A stretch of DNA of 64,000 bases from Azospirillum doebereinerae (GCF_003989665.1 NZ_RZIJ01000016.1:1-64000); one strand, 5' to 3'. Positions 17,249 through 29,588 are shown, counted from the first letter of the stretch. Program-made: numbers and translations. Notes: generated by a model from the sequence alone, not told the origin.

Positions 17249-18613
17249 ATGAGTGTCGTGTCGACCAACGGGCAGGCCAGACGCCTCGCCACCTTCAACA
17301 TCACCGCCGACGACCTCTCCCTGCTGCGCGGCAACCGCGACTTCGCGGAGCGGCGCCTTCCCACCCTGCTGGCGGACTGGCACCGGCTGTTCGCCAGCTG
17401 GCCGGAAATCCAGGCGGCGCTGATGCTGCCGGAGGTCCACGCCGCCCGCGTCGACCATTGGACCCGCGCGGCGTCCGGCCGCATCGACGATGGCTTCGAG
17501 GAGTCGGCCAAGCGTCTGGCGACCGCCTTCTACAAGAACGGCGTCCCCGCCTACGCCGTGGCGCTGTGCCACGCCACGGTCAGCACCGGCATCGTGCGTG
17601 AGCTGGGGCTGACCGAGGACGGGAGCGGCGGGATGATCGGCGGGCTGCTGGGCAGCGGCGCGCGGCGGACCCGTGCGGCGATGCTGGGCGCGCTGACCCG
17701 CGTGACGTGGCTCGACCTGGAGTTGCTGCTGGAGACCTACCAGACGGCCGAGGAGGACAGCAAACGGGCCGCCATGGAACGGCTCGCCGGCAATTTCGAG
17801 AGCAGCGTCAAGGCCATCGTGGAGAGCACGGTCGCCGCCTCCAACCAGATGCAGACGCACGCCCAGCGCATGACGGACATCGCCTCGGCCACCAGCCGGC
17901 AGTCCACCCAGGTCGCGTCGGAGACGGAGGAGGCCTCCTCCAGCATGCAGACCGTGGCGAGCGCGTCGGAGGAGCTGTCGGCCTCCATCGGCGAGATCAG
18001 CCGCAACATGAACGAATCCTCGCGCATCTCCAGCGCGGCGGTGGCCGAGGCGGAGCGGACCAAGGGCACGGTCAGCGGGCTGGTCGACGCCGCGCAGCGG
18101 ATCGGCGAGGTGGTGAGCCTCATCAACAACATCGCCAGCCAGACCAACCTGCTGGCGCTGAACGCCACCATCGAGGCGGCGCGCGCCGGCGAGGCGGGCA
18201 AGGGCTTCGCCGTCGTCGCCACCGAGGTGAAGAGCCTCGCCAACCAGACCGCCAAGGCGACGGAGGACATCGGCGCCCAGATCGCCGGCATGCAGAACGC
18301 CGCCGCCAGCGCCGCCGAGGCGATCCAGGGGGTCGGCAAGACCATCACCCACATCAACGAGATCGTCACCAGCGTCGCCGCCACGGTGGAGGAGCAGACC
18401 GCCGCCACCCAGGAGATCACCCGCAACGTGCAGGAGGTCGCCGTCGGCGCACGCCGGGTCACCACCTCCATCGGCGCCGTCACCCGCTCCTCGACCGAGA
18501 CCGGCGGGATCGCGCAGGAGGTTCTCCAGTCCGCCGGGCTGCTGCACGGGCAGGCCGACACGCTGAGCCGGAGCGTCGGCGACTTCCTGACCCGCATCCG
18601 CGCCGCCCGCTAG
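17249..18613 (+). CDS. Soluble chemoreceptor with protoglobin-type sensor domain
   Basis: The 454-residue protein has no membrane span. Residues 1-165 look like the globin-coupled-sensor (protoglobin) fold: helices [20 protein letters not shown] and [37 protein letters not shown] align with the region around the proximal heme ligand of HemAT. In that alignment the usual His four residues before the conserved Gly is Phe94, so heme binding may be lost or use another residue (His108 is near). The rest is a cytoplasmic MCP signalling domain with tip [35 protein letters not shown]. It probably feeds a Che pathway encoded elsewhere. Confidence 0.88.
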   Translation: MSVVSTNGQARRLATFNITADDLSLLRGNRDFAERRLPTLLADWHRLFASWPEIQAALMLPEVHAARVDHWTRAASGRIDDGFEESAKRLATAFYKNGVPAYAVALCHATVSTGIVRELGLTEDGSGGMIGGLLGSGARRTRAAMLGALTRVTWLDLELLLETYQTAEEDSKRAAMERLAGNFESSVKAIVESTVAASNQMQTHAQRMTDIASATSRQSTQVASETEEASSSMQTVASASEELSASIGEISRNMNESSRISSAAVAEAERTKGTVSGLVDAAQRIGEVVSLINNIASQTNLLALNATIEAARAGEAGKGFAVVATEVKSLANQTAKATEDIGAQIAGMQNAAASAAEAIQGVGKTITHINEIVTSVAATVEEQTAATQEITRNVQEVAVGARRVTTSIGAVTRSSTETGGIAQEVLQSAGLLHGQADTLSRSVGDFLTRIRAAR

Positions 18614-18746
18614 CCGTCTCCGCTTTCCCGCCCGCCCAGCGCATGGCAGCCGCCACGCGCCGGACCGGCCGAACGGCTGGACGCGGGCGGGAGCGGACGG
18701 GCACCATGCGGCCCTCGATGATCCGCAGGGCGAACAAGGTGTCGGA

Positions 18747-19817
18747 ATGGGGTGGATGAAGGCCGCCGGGCAATGGGCGGGGCTGCTCGCGCTGTCGGCC
18801 GGTTTGACGCTGGGGTTGGACGCCGTCGCCCTGCCCGCCGCTTGGCTGATCGGCCCGATGGTCGCGGCCATCGCGCTGGGGGTGGGCGGCGCCACGGTGC
18901 GGGTGCCCAACAGCGGTTTCCTGGGCGCGCAGGCCATCATCGGCTGTCTGGTCGCCCACGCCGTCACCCCCGCGATCCTGGTCACCATCCTGCAGAACTG
19001 GCCGCTGATGCTGGGGACGGTCGGCGTCACCGTGCTGGTCAGCGCCGTCGTCGGCTTCGTCTTCGTGCGCTACGGCAGCCTGCCCGGCACCACCGCCGCC
19101 TGGGGCGTGTCGCCCGGCGCCGCCGCCGCCATGGTCGCCATGGCCGGGCAGTACGGCGCCGACGCGCGGCTGGTCGCGGTGATGCAGTATCTGCGCGTCG
19201 TGCTGGTGGTGCTGAGCGCGTCGATCGTCACCCACATCCTGATGGACGGCCGCGCCCCGCTGCCGGTGACGGCGGAATCGGTGGCCTCGCTCGATCTGAC
19301 AGGCTTCGCCGCGACGCTGGCGGTGGCCGGGATCGCCGGCTGGGCCGGCCACCGCTTCCGCGTGCCGTCCGGCGCCCTGCTGGCGCCGATGGTGGCGGGG
19401 GCGCTGGTGCAGGCGGTGGGCGGGGTGACCCTGCAACTGCCGCACGCCCTGCTGACCGTCACCTACGCGGTGCTGGGCTGGAGCATCGGCCTGCGCTTCA
19501 CCCGCGAGGTTCTGGGCCACGCCTTCCGCGCGCTGCCGCAGATGCTGCTGTCCACCGGGCTGATGATCGCGCTCTGCGCGGTGTCGGCCTGGATGCTGGT
19601 GACGCTGCTGCCGACCGACCCGCTGACCGCCTATCTGGCGACCAGCCCCGGCGGGTTGGATTCGGTGGTGGTGATCGCGCTGGGCGGCGGCGTCAACCTG
19701 CCGCTGGTGCTGGCGCTCCAGACCCTGCGGCTGTTCGTCGTCGTCCTGACCGGCCCGCCCATCGCCCGCCTGATCGCGCGCTATGCGGTGCGCCCGGCGG
19801 ACCGCCGCACCGCCTGA
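18747..19817 (+). CDS. AbrB-family membrane transporter
   Basis: The 356-residue protein is almost entirely hydrophobic with about ten predicted spans. It repeats a Gly/Pro motif in both halves (PAAWLIGPMVAAIALG near 25 and PSGALLAPMVAGALVQAVGG near 205), the internal duplication typical of this family. These proteins are often mislabelled AbrB regulator or ammonia monooxygenase. The substrate is not established for most members; uptake or export of small organic molecules is assumed. An AAGG site precedes the ATG. It stands 133 bases after the chemoreceptor on the same strand and may have its own promoter. Confidence 0.85.
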   Translation: MGWMKAAGQWAGLLALSAGLTLGLDAVALPAAWLIGPMVAAIALGVGGATVRVPNSGFLGAQAIIGCLVAHAVTPAILVTILQNWPLMLGTVGVTVLVSAVVGFVFVRYGSLPGTTAAWGVSPGAAAAMVAMAGQYGADARLVAVMQYLRVVLVVLSASIVTHILMDGRAPLPVTAESVASLDLTGFAATLAVAGIAGWAGHRFRVPSGALLAPMVAGALVQAVGGVTLQLPHALLTVTYAVLGWSIGLRFTREVLGHAFRALPQMLLSTGLMIALCAVSAWMLVTLLPTDPLTAYLATSPGGLDSVVVIALGGGVNLPLVLALQTLRLFVVVLTGPPIARLIARYAVRPADRRTA

Positions 19818-19836
19818 CCGCCCGCAGGGAGGCCGC

Positions 19837-22686
<2,850 letters not shown>

Positions 22687-22843
22687 AGCGAAACCGCGCC
22701 GCGCCTGACAATGCCGTAGGATAAGCGCGGCGCGGTAAGAAGGATAGACCGTCCGCAAGGCCGGACAAGCGTTGCGCCCCCGACACGGCCCCCGCTATCC
22801 TCGCCCGACCCCTTTCCCACTCTCTCCTGGAGTCCCGCCGGCG

Positions 22844-23995
22844 ATGACCGACCATCCACACCGTCCGGAAACCGTCGCCGCCGGCGCGCTTGGCTACGAG
22901 GACGCGGACAGCGGCGCGATCATCCCGCCGATCCACCCCTCGACCACCTACGTCCGCGACCCCGACAACGCCTACAGCCGGGGCCGGGTCTACGCCCGCG
23001 CCGACAACCCGACCTTCGACACCGCCGCCCGCACCCTGAGCGCGCTGGAGAACGGGGCCGACACCCTGCTGTTCGCGTCGGGCATGGCGGCGGCGACGGC
23101 GGTGTTCATGGCGCTGGAGCCGGGCGACCACGTGGTGGTCCCGGACGTGATGTACTGGGCGCTGCGCAACTGGCTGCACGGCGCCGCGACCCGCTGGGGC
23201 CTGCGGGTGGAGGGGGTCGACACCGCCGACAGCGACGCGGTGCGCGCGGCGCTCCGGCCCGGCGAGACCAAGCTGGTCTGGGTCGAGACGCCGGCCAACC
23301 CGCTGTGGACGGTCACCGACATCGCCGCCGTCGCCGGGCTGGCGCACGAGGCCGGCGCCCGGCTGGCGGTGGACAGCACAGTGGCGACGCCGGTCCACAC
23401 CCGCCCGCTGGATCTGGGCGCCGACATCGTCATGCATTCGGCGACGAAATACCTGAACGGCCATTCCGACGTGATCGCCGGCACGCTGACCACCGCCCGC
23501 AAGGACGAGGCCTGGGCGCGGATCAAGGCGGTGCAGACCCAGCAGGGCGGCATCCTCGGCAGCTTCGAGGCGTGGCTGCTCCAGCGCGGCTTGCGCACCC
23601 TGTTCGCCCGCGTCCGCTGGCAGAGCGCCGCCGCGCAGGGCTTGGCGGAGCGGCTGTCGGCCCACCCGGCGGTGTCCGACGTGCTCTACCCCGGCCTGCC
23701 CGGCTTCCCCGGCCACGGCATCGCCGCGCGCCAGATGACCGGCGGCTACGGCGGCATGCTGTCGATCCGCGTCAAGGCCGGCGCGCCGGCCGCGATCGCC
23801 ACCGCCGCCGGGGTGACGGTCTGGCGCCGCGCCACCTCGCTGGGCGGGGTGGAGAGCCTGATCGAGCATCGGGCGAGCATCGAGGGGCCGACCTCCCCGG
23901 TGCCGGGCAACCTGCTGCGCCTGTCGGTCGGGCTGGAAGCGCCCGACGACCTGTTCGAGGATCTGGACCGGGCGCTGAACCGCGCGGCGGGCTGA
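22844..23995 (+). CDS. Cys/Met-metabolism PLP enzyme (cystathionine gamma-synthase/beta-lyase family)
   Basis: The ATG at 22844 follows a CTGGAG element; the upstream extension is ignored. The 383-residue protein has the family's pyridoxal-phosphate fold: NPTFDTAARTLSALENG near 60, the ASGMAAATAV cofactor loop near 85, and the Schiff-base Lys202 in SATKYLNGHSD. Members act as cystathionine synthase, cystathionine lyase, methionine gamma-lyase or O-acyl-homoserine sulfhydrylase; which one cannot be fixed by eye. It is divergent from the histidine kinase gene with 157 bases between the starts. Length is normal. Confidence 0.88.
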   Translation: MTDHPHRPETVAAGALGYEDADSGAIIPPIHPSTTYVRDPDNAYSRGRVYARADNPTFDTAARTLSALENGADTLLFASGMAAATAVFMALEPGDHVVVPDVMYWALRNWLHGAATRWGLRVEGVDTADSDAVRAALRPGETKLVWVETPANPLWTVTDIAAVAGLAHEAGARLAVDSTVATPVHTRPLDLGADIVMHSATKYLNGHSDVIAGTLTTARKDEAWARIKAVQTQQGGILGSFEAWLLQRGLRTLFARVRWQSAAAQGLAERLSAHPAVSDVLYPGLPGFPGHGIAARQMTGGYGGMLSIRVKAGAPAAIATAAGVTVWRRATSLGGVESLIEHRASIEGPTSPVPGNLLRLSVGLEAPDDLFEDLDRALNRAAG

Positions 23996-24143
23996 GGACA
24001 GGGAAAACCACCCCGCACCAACCGGGCCGCCACGGTCTTTTGGCGGTCCAGCCGTGCGGCGGGCGCGGCGGCGGATGGCTGGCCTTGACGACGGGGCTTT
24101 GGGATAAGCCTGTGTCTTCAACCACTTGTCCTCCGCCCCCCGT

Positions 24144-25061
24144 ATGATCACCCACCCTCAAAATCCGTCCATCGGCGTTCTTCTGTTCTCCTTGAAGGGA
24201 GCGGTCCTCCAGGTCATCTGGAAGAAGGTGCTGTTCACCATCCTCATCAGCTCGGTCGTCATGGCGACCCATGGGACGGTCTACAATTACAAGGTCCTGC
24301 TGACCGCCACCCCCTTCACCATGTGGGGCCTGACGCTGGCGATCTTCCTCGGCTTCCGAAACACGGTGGCCTACCAGCGCTTCTGGGAGGCGCGAACCCT
24401 GTGGGGGGAGCTGCTGATCGCCACCCGCAACCTGACCCGCCAAGCGTCCAGCCTGCTGCCGGAGCTGAACCGGGCGGAGCGCTTGGAGCTGGTGAACCCG
24501 TTGGTCGGTTTCGCCTACACGATGCGCGACCATCTGCGCGGCGACCCGCCGGGGGCCGACGCGCGGCGCCTGCTCGACCCGGCGGCGCTTGAGGCGCTGG
24601 ACGGCGTCGGCAACCGCCCCAACCGGCTGCTCGGCCTGCTCGGCCGGCGCTTCATGGACGCGGCGCGGAACGCCGGGGCCGGCGAGGTCATCCAGACCGG
24701 CTTCGACGCGCAGTTGACCCGGATGTCCATCGCCTTCGGCGGCTGCGAACGCATCAAGAGCACGCCAATCCCCTACCCCTACATTCTCATGCTGCACCGG
24801 GTGGTGCACATCTACTGTTTCCTGCTGCCCTTCTGCTTGGTGGACAGCATCGGCTGGTTCACGCCCGTCGCGGTCGGCGTGCTGGCTTACACCTTCTTCG
24901 GGCTGGACGCGCTGGGCGACCAGATCGCCGATCCCTTCGACACCCACCCCAACGACCTGCCGCTGAACGCCCTCTGCCGGGGCATCGAGATTTCCGCCAT
25001 GGAACTGCTGGGCGAGCCGGCCCCCGCCCCCGAACTCCCCGTCGACGGGGTGCTTCTCTGA
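24144..25061 (+). CDS. Bestrophin-family membrane channel
   Basis: The 305-residue protein has the bestrophin/YneE layout: an N-terminal WKKVLFTILISS span, a conserved FRNTVAYQRFWEARTLWGEL segment (about 80-100), a helical cytoplasmic middle and a second pair of spans (about 215-265), ending with GLDALGDQIADPFDTHPNDLPL. Bacterial homologues form pentameric ion channels in the inner membrane. The ATG at 24144 is chosen over a TTG six codons upstream. It is on its own, 148 bases downstream of the PLP enzyme gene. Confidence 0.87.
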   Translation: MITHPQNPSIGVLLFSLKGAVLQVIWKKVLFTILISSVVMATHGTVYNYKVLLTATPFTMWGLTLAIFLGFRNTVAYQRFWEARTLWGELLIATRNLTRQASSLLPELNRAERLELVNPLVGFAYTMRDHLRGDPPGADARRLLDPAALEALDGVGNRPNRLLGLLGRRFMDAARNAGAGEVIQTGFDAQLTRMSIAFGGCERIKSTPIPYPYILMLHRVVHIYCFLLPFCLVDSIGWFTPVAVGVLAYTFFGLDALGDQIADPFDTHPNDLPLNALCRGIEISAMELLGEPAPAPELPVDGVLL

Positions 25062-25126
25062 CGCGGAAGCCCCCCTTTTCCCGAGGGCGCTCGCGCGATT
25101 GTGAGTACCCCCAATAAGGATAGGGC

Positions 25127-25156
25127 TTGACACTGAGAATGATTCGCGACGTTATT
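25127..25156 (+). promoter_or_regulatory. Promoter with Fur/Irr-like palindrome for the imelysin operon
   Basis: A perfect TTGACA (25127-25132) is followed at 25151 by a weak GTTATT -10. Between them lies TGAGAAT-G-ATTCGCG (25134-25148), a 7-1-7 arrangement as in Fur boxes, with a perfect GAATGATTC core. Iron-dependent repression of the downstream iron-uptake genes would fit. In alphaproteobacteria Irr or RirA can replace Fur, so the regulator is uncertain. Confidence 0.55.
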
Positions 25157-25230
25157 CCCTCAAAACAGCACGCACTCGCCTCAGCCCATCCTTAAGCCCA
25201 CCGACGTAACCGACGTTCGAGGAGACCTCC

Positions 25231-26511
25231 ATGTCGAAGCGCGCTGCCGGCCTTGCCGCCGTGGCCGTTGTTGCTCTGCTGCCCTTCGCCGCCACCGCCC
25301 AGACGGCCAAGCCGGCCTACAAGGACGTCGCGAAGACCTACGCCGACATCGCCCACGCCGCCTACGAGGACGCCGCCAACGGCGCCAAGGTTCTGAAGAC
25401 CGCCATCGACGCGCTGGTCAAGAACCCGACCGAGGAAAACCTCGCCAAGGCCCGCACCGCGTGGCTGAACGCCCGCGTGCCCTACATGCAGACCGAGGCC
25501 TTCCGCTTCGGCAACCCGATCGTCGACGCCTGGGAAGGCAAGGTCAACGCCTGGCCGCTCGACGAGGGCCTGATCGACTACGTCGACGAGGGCTACGGCG
25601 GCGGCGAGAGCAACCCCTACGCCAAGGCCAACGTCATCGCCAACGCGAAGATCACCGCCGGCGGCAAGACGATCAACGCCACCAAGATCACCAAGGAACT
25701 GTTGGCCGACAAGCTGCACGAGGCCGGGAAGGTCGAGGCGAACGTCGCCACCGGCTACCACGCGGTGGAATTCCTGCTGTGGGGCCAGGACCTGCACGGC
25801 ACGGGTCCGGGTGCCGGCGAGCGCAAGGCGACCGACTACGCCAAGGGCAAGGACTGCACCAACGGCCATTGCGACCGCCGCGCGCAGTACCTGACCGTCG
25901 CCAGCCAGATGCTGGTCGAGGATCTGGGCGAGATGGTCGCCGACTGGGGTCCCAAGGGCAAGGCCCGCGCCTCCATCGCCAAGGCCAAGGACGAGGAGGG
26001 CATCGCCCGCATGCTGACCGGGCTGGGCTCGCTCAGCTACGGCGAGCTGGCCGGCGAGCGCATGAAGCTCGGCCTGATGCTGCACGATCCGGAAGAGGAG
26101 CACGACTGCTTCTCCGACAACACGCACAACTCGCACTACTACGACCAGGTCGGCATGGTGAACGTCTATGGCGGCACCTACAAGCGGACCGACGGCAAGG
26201 TGGTGACGGGCGCGTCGCTGTCGCAGCTGGTCGCGGCCAAGTCGGCCGACGCCGACGCCAAGGTCAAGCAGGCGATGGGCGTGACCACCGCCGCGATGCA
26301 GGCGATCAAGGACACCGCCGACAGCCACAAGATGGCCTACGACCAGATGATCGGCGCCGACAACGCCGAGGGCAACAAGCTGGTCGCCGACGCGGTCGAG
26401 GGTCTGGTCGGCCAGAAGAAGGCGCTGGAAGGCGCCGTCGCGGCGCTCGGCGTGTCGGTCGAGGTCAAGGGCTCCGACAGCCTCGACGATCCGTCCAAGG
26501 TGGCCAAGTAA
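25231..26511 (+). CDS. Imelysin-family (M75-like) periplasmic iron-uptake protein
   Basis: The ATG follows a GAGGAG site. The 426-residue product has a clear signal peptide (1-23, ending ATA). It carries the imelysin GxHxxE motif as Gly175-Tyr-His177-Ala-Val-Glu180, followed by LLWGQD, and the later MLHDPEEEHDCFSDNTHNSHYYD segment typical of the IrpA subgroup. Imelysin proteins are periplasmic or outer-membrane-associated helical-bundle proteins tied to iron acquisition, without proven peptidase activity. It is the first gene of the iron locus, behind an iron-box-like promoter and ahead of a long inverted repeat. Confidence 0.92.
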   Translation: MSKRAAGLAAVAVVALLPFAATAQTAKPAYKDVAKTYADIAHAAYEDAANGAKVLKTAIDALVKNPTEENLAKARTAWLNARVPYMQTEAFRFGNPIVDAWEGKVNAWPLDEGLIDYVDEGYGGGESNPYAKANVIANAKITAGGKTINATKITKELLADKLHEAGKVEANVATGYHAVEFLLWGQDLHGTGPGAGERKATDYAKGKDCTNGHCDRRAQYLTVASQMLVEDLGEMVADWGPKGKARASIAKAKDEEGIARMLTGLGSLSYGELAGERMKLGLMLHDPEEEHDCFSDNTHNSHYYDQVGMVNVYGGTYKRTDGKVVTGASLSQLVAAKSADADAKVKQAMGVTTAAMQAIKDTADSHKMAYDQMIGADNAEGNKLVADAVEGLVGQKKALEGAVAALGVSVEVKGSDSLDDPSKVAK

Positions 26512-26522
26512 GCTCCGGCCAT

Positions 26523-26604
26523 AGGGTCCGGTCCCGCGCTTCGCGCCGGGACGCCCCTTCTTCCCTTCCGGGCCGAACGGCCGCGACGGGCGGGACCGGA
26601 CCCT
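26523..26604. repeat. 15-bp perfect inverted repeat with 52-base loop
   Basis: AGGGTCCGGTCCCGC (26523-26537) is repeated as its exact reverse complement at 26590-26604. The loop includes a small GCGC-TTC-GCGC hairpin. It fills most of the gap between the imelysin stop and the multicopper-oxidase start, and is followed by a T/C-rich stretch. It could end or attenuate transcription, protect the imelysin mRNA 3' end, or be a palindromic mobile repeat. Confidence 0.75.
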
Positions 26605-26642
26605 GTCTTCTGCTCTATCGTTTGTTTCTTCGGACGCCCGCC

Positions 26643-28094
26643 ATGCCCGCTTTCCTCGCCCCCCGCCTGTCCCGCCGCACCCTCCTGCGCGCCGGGGGGA
26701 CGGTTCTGGCGGCGGCGGCGGTGGCGGGCGGACGCAGCCTCGCCGCCGCGAGCACCGACTTGGTCGAGGTCGAGCTGCTCGCCAAGCCGCGTCTCCAGCG
26801 CATCCTGCCGGAGCCAGCGGCCCCCTCGCCCCTGATCACCTACGCCGAGCGCTTCCCCGGCCCGGTCATCCGCCTGCGCAAGGGGCAGCGGCTGCGCGCC
26901 ACGCTGGTCAACGGGCTGGACGAGCACACCTCGATCCACTGGCACGGCATCCGCCTGCCCAACGCCGAGGACGGCGTCCCCTTCCTGACGCAAGCCGTGA
27001 CCCGGCCCGGCGAGCGCCACACCTACGAATTCACGCCGCCCGATTCCGGCTCCTTCTTCTTCCACCCTCATTGCAACACGGTGGAGCTGCTGGGGCGCGG
27101 CTTGGCCGGCGCCCTGATCGTCGAGGAGGAGGGCGGGCCGAAGTTCGACGCCGACCTCGTCTGCATGGTCAAGGACTGGATCCTCGACAAGGCGACCGGC
27201 GCCTTCGGGGAGTTCACCAGCGACCGGGGCGCGTCGCGCGCCGGTACCTTCGGCACCGTTTCCACCGTCAACGGCGAGATCGACCCGGTGATCGACGTGC
27301 CGGCCAACGGCGACGTCCGCGCCCGGCTCTACAACGTCGACAGCAGCCGCGTGATCGACCTGCGGGTCGAGGGGACCGAAAACGGCGGCGGCGCCTGGAT
27401 CATCGCGGTGGACGGCAACCCGCTGCCGCCCCGCCCGCTCGACGGCTGGCCGATGGCCCCGGCGATGCGGCTCGACGTGGTGTTCCGCGCGCCGAAGGAG
27501 GCCGGCAAGACGCTGCGCCTGACCAACGTCTATTCCGCCGAACCGAAGCCGCTGGCCACCTTCCGCGCCACCGGTCCGGCGCTGCCGAATAAACGCTTCG
27601 CCCCGCGCGCCTTGCCGGCCGCCGACATTCCCGAACCGGATCTGAAAACGGCGCAGGTCGTCCCCATGGCCTTCTCGGCCGCCGCCGCGCCGCAGGTCTT
27701 CGACAGCGCCCTGCTGACGACGCTGCCCGAGGCCGACGCGCGCTGTCTGGCGGCGAAGACCTTCTGGGCGATCAACCAGCAGAGCTGGCCGGAGGGCGGG
27801 CACGAACGGCTGCCGCCGCCCCTCGTCACGCTGGACAAGGGCCGCAGCTACGTCTTCGAGCTGGCCAACCTGACGCCCCATCTGCACCCGATCCACATCC
27901 ACGGCTACACCTTCAAGGTGCTGTCCTCGGACGGGCGCAAGGTGGTGCCGCACCACGCCGACACGGTGCTGCTGGAGCCCAAGGAGCGGCTGCGCGTCGC
28001 CATCAAGGCCGACAACCCCGGCGACTGGATGTTCCACTGCCACATCATCGAGCATCAGGACACCGGCATGATGGGGTATATCCGCGTTGCCTGA
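26643..28094 (+). CDS. Multicopper oxidase, Tat-exported
   Basis: The 483-residue protein starts with a twin-arginine-type signal (SRRTLLRAGG then a hydrophobic stretch, about 9-35). All four copper motifs are present: HWHG (His99, His101), HPHC (His141, His143), HPIHIHG (His415, His418, His420) and HCHIIEHQDTGM (His465, Cys466, His467, His471, axial Met476). It therefore has a type 1 site and a trinuclear cluster. There is no Met-rich insert of CueO type. Its place in an imelysin operon suggests a ferroxidase feeding ferric iron to uptake; laccase-like or cuprous oxidase activity is possible. The downstream gene overlaps its stop by eight bases. Confidence 0.92.
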   Translation: MPAFLAPRLSRRTLLRAGGTVLAAAAVAGGRSLAAASTDLVEVELLAKPRLQRILPEPAAPSPLITYAERFPGPVIRLRKGQRLRATLVNGLDEHTSIHWHGIRLPNAEDGVPFLTQAVTRPGERHTYEFTPPDSGSFFFHPHCNTVELLGRGLAGALIVEEEGGPKFDADLVCMVKDWILDKATGAFGEFTSDRGASRAGTFGTVSTVNGEIDPVIDVPANGDVRARLYNVDSSRVIDLRVEGTENGGGAWIIAVDGNPLPPRPLDGWPMAPAMRLDVVFRAPKEAGKTLRLTNVYSAEPKPLATFRATGPALPNKRFAPRALPAADIPEPDLKTAQVVPMAFSAAAAPQVFDSALLTTLPEADARCLAAKTFWAINQQSWPEGGHERLPPPLVTLDKGRSYVFELANLTPHLHPIHIHGYTFKVLSSDGRKVVPHHADTVLLEPKERLRVAIKADNPGDWMFHCHIIEHQDTGMMGYIRVA

Positions 28095-29373
28095 CACCGC
28101 TTCGAAGCGCCGTCCCCTCCTCGCCACCGCCGCCCTGCTGCTGGCGCTGGTTCCCGCCGGTGCCGCGTTCGCCGCCGACAGCCTGGACAGCCGCATCGGC
28201 GAGGGGCTGTTCCGCCGCATGTGGGTCGCCGCCCCCACCGCCACCCAGGCGGCGGACGGGCTGGGGCCGCTCTACAACGCGCGCTCCTGCGCCACCTGCC
28301 ACCCCAGGGGCGGTGGCGGGCGCCCGCCCGACCCAGCCTCCGAGGGCGACCAGGGCGTCGGCTTCGCCCTGAAGCTGAGCGGCGACCCGGTCTACGGCCG
28401 GCAGATCCAGTCCAACGCCATCCTTGGCCAAGTCATCGAGGGGCGCCCGACCGTCGCGTACCGCGAGGAGACCGTCCGCTTTCCCGACGGCGAGACGGTC
28501 CGCCTGCGCCGCCCGACGCATGGGGTGAAAGATCTGGGCTACGGCCCACTCGCCGAGGCGACGGCGCTGTCGGCTCGCGTCTCCCCCCGTGTCCACGGCA
28601 TGGGGCTGCTCGACCTGATCCCCGAGGCCGAGCTCCAGGCCGAGGCCGACCGCCAGTCCCGCGACGGCGTGGTCGCCGGCCGGCCCAACCGCGTGCCCAT
28701 GGACGGCGTTCCCCGGATCGGCCGCTTCGGCTGGAAGGCCACCCACCCGACCCTCGCCCAGCAGGACGCCGAAGCCTTCAGCCTCGACATCGGCATGTCC
28801 ACCCCCGACTACCGCGAGCCGTGGGGCGACTGCACCCCGGCCCAGACCGCCTGCCGCGAGGCGCATCACGGCGATTCCAAGCAGTTCGAGGGGCTGGAGA
28901 TTCCCTCCACCGTCATCGGGCTGATCGACGCCTACCTGCGCACCCTGCCGCCCGACGGCAGCCTGGAGGCGCCGAAGGACAAGGCCGGTGGCGCGCTGTT
29001 CGCCGCCACCGGCTGCGCCGCCTGCCACCGCCCGTCCTACACGACGGGCGCGGATCCGGCGCACCCGACGCTGTCGAAGCAGGTGATCTTCCCGCACAGC
29101 GACCTGCTGCTGCACGACATGGGCGACGGTCTGGCCGACGAGGTGCCGATGGGCGAGGCGCGCGGGCGCGACTGGCGCACGACGCCGCTGTGGGGGCTGA
29201 ATCGCCTCGCCAAGGACGACGGCCGCCTGTCGCTGCTGCACGACGGCCGCGCCCGCAGCGTGACCGAGGCGATCCTGTGGCACGGCGGCGAGGCGGAAAA
29301 AGCCCGCAAGAATTTCATGGATTTGCCGCGCGACGCGCGGAAACGTCTGGTGCGCTACGTGCTGGGTTTGTAA
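28087..29373 (+). CDS. Di-heme oxidoreductase (DUF1111, cytochrome c-peroxidase-like)
   Basis: The gene starts at a TTG (28087) inside the end of the oxidase gene; the overlap suggests translational coupling. The 428-residue protein has a signal peptide (about 1-30, AFA-AD) and two heme-c attachment sites, CATCH (68-72) and CAACH (310-314). Family members, often called putative thiol oxidoreductases, regularly lie next to imelysin genes and are thought to take part in periplasmic iron redox chemistry. The conserved LWGLNRLAKDDGRLSLLHDGRARSVTEAILWHGGEA end is intact. Confidence 0.9.
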   Translation: MPDTASKRRPLLATAALLLALVPAGAAFAADSLDSRIGEGLFRRMWVAAPTATQAADGLGPLYNARSCATCHPRGGGGRPPDPASEGDQGVGFALKLSGDPVYGRQIQSNAILGQVIEGRPTVAYREETVRFPDGETVRLRRPTHGVKDLGYGPLAEATALSARVSPRVHGMGLLDLIPEAELQAEADRQSRDGVVAGRPNRVPMDGVPRIGRFGWKATHPTLAQQDAEAFSLDIGMSTPDYREPWGDCTPAQTACREAHHGDSKQFEGLEIPSTVIGLIDAYLRTLPPDGSLEAPKDKAGGALFAATGCAACHRPSYTTGADPAHPTLSKQVIFPHSDLLLHDMGDGLADEVPMGEARGRDWRTTPLWGLNRLAKDDGRLSLLHDGRARSVTEAILWHGGEAEKARKNFMDLPRDARKRLVRYVLGL

Positions 29374-29410
29374 AGAAGGGAAAGGGCAAAGGCGTATGGG
29401 CGCTGAAATG

Positions 29411-29517
29411 CCCTTCTCCCCTTGCGGGAGAAGGGTTGGGATGAGGGGTGTTCCGCCGAAGGCGGAAAGGAGACTTGCGACCCCTCACCCCAACCCCTCT
29501 CCCACAAGGGGAGAGGG
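29411..29517. repeat. REP-like three-hairpin element, copy 1
   Basis: The element contains CCCTTCTCCC/GGGAGAAGGG (10-bp stem), a small TCCGCC-GAA-GGCGGA hairpin, and CCCTCTCCC/GGGGAGAGG, with the flanks TTGGGATGAGGGGT and ACCCCTCACCCCAA also able to pair across the middle. A near-identical copy lies at 58910-59013. It occupies the gap between the di-heme gene and the second imelysin gene. Confidence 0.85.
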
Positions 29518-29588
29518 ACCAAGCCAGCCCCACGCCTTCACGCGACGGCTTTGCCCCCGGCCCGCCGAACGGCAACGAGGATGAAACG

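Noticed and set aside
25461-28094. An 877-codon frame suggesting an imelysin-region/multicopper oxidase fusion
   Set aside because: The first part overlaps the imelysin gene in a different frame and is Arg/Gly/Gln-rich nonsense. The oxidase begins with its own Tat signal at 26643.
29411-29517. CRISPR array or tandem repeat array
   Set aside because: The repeated arms are inverted, not direct with spacers, and no cas gene is present in the window.
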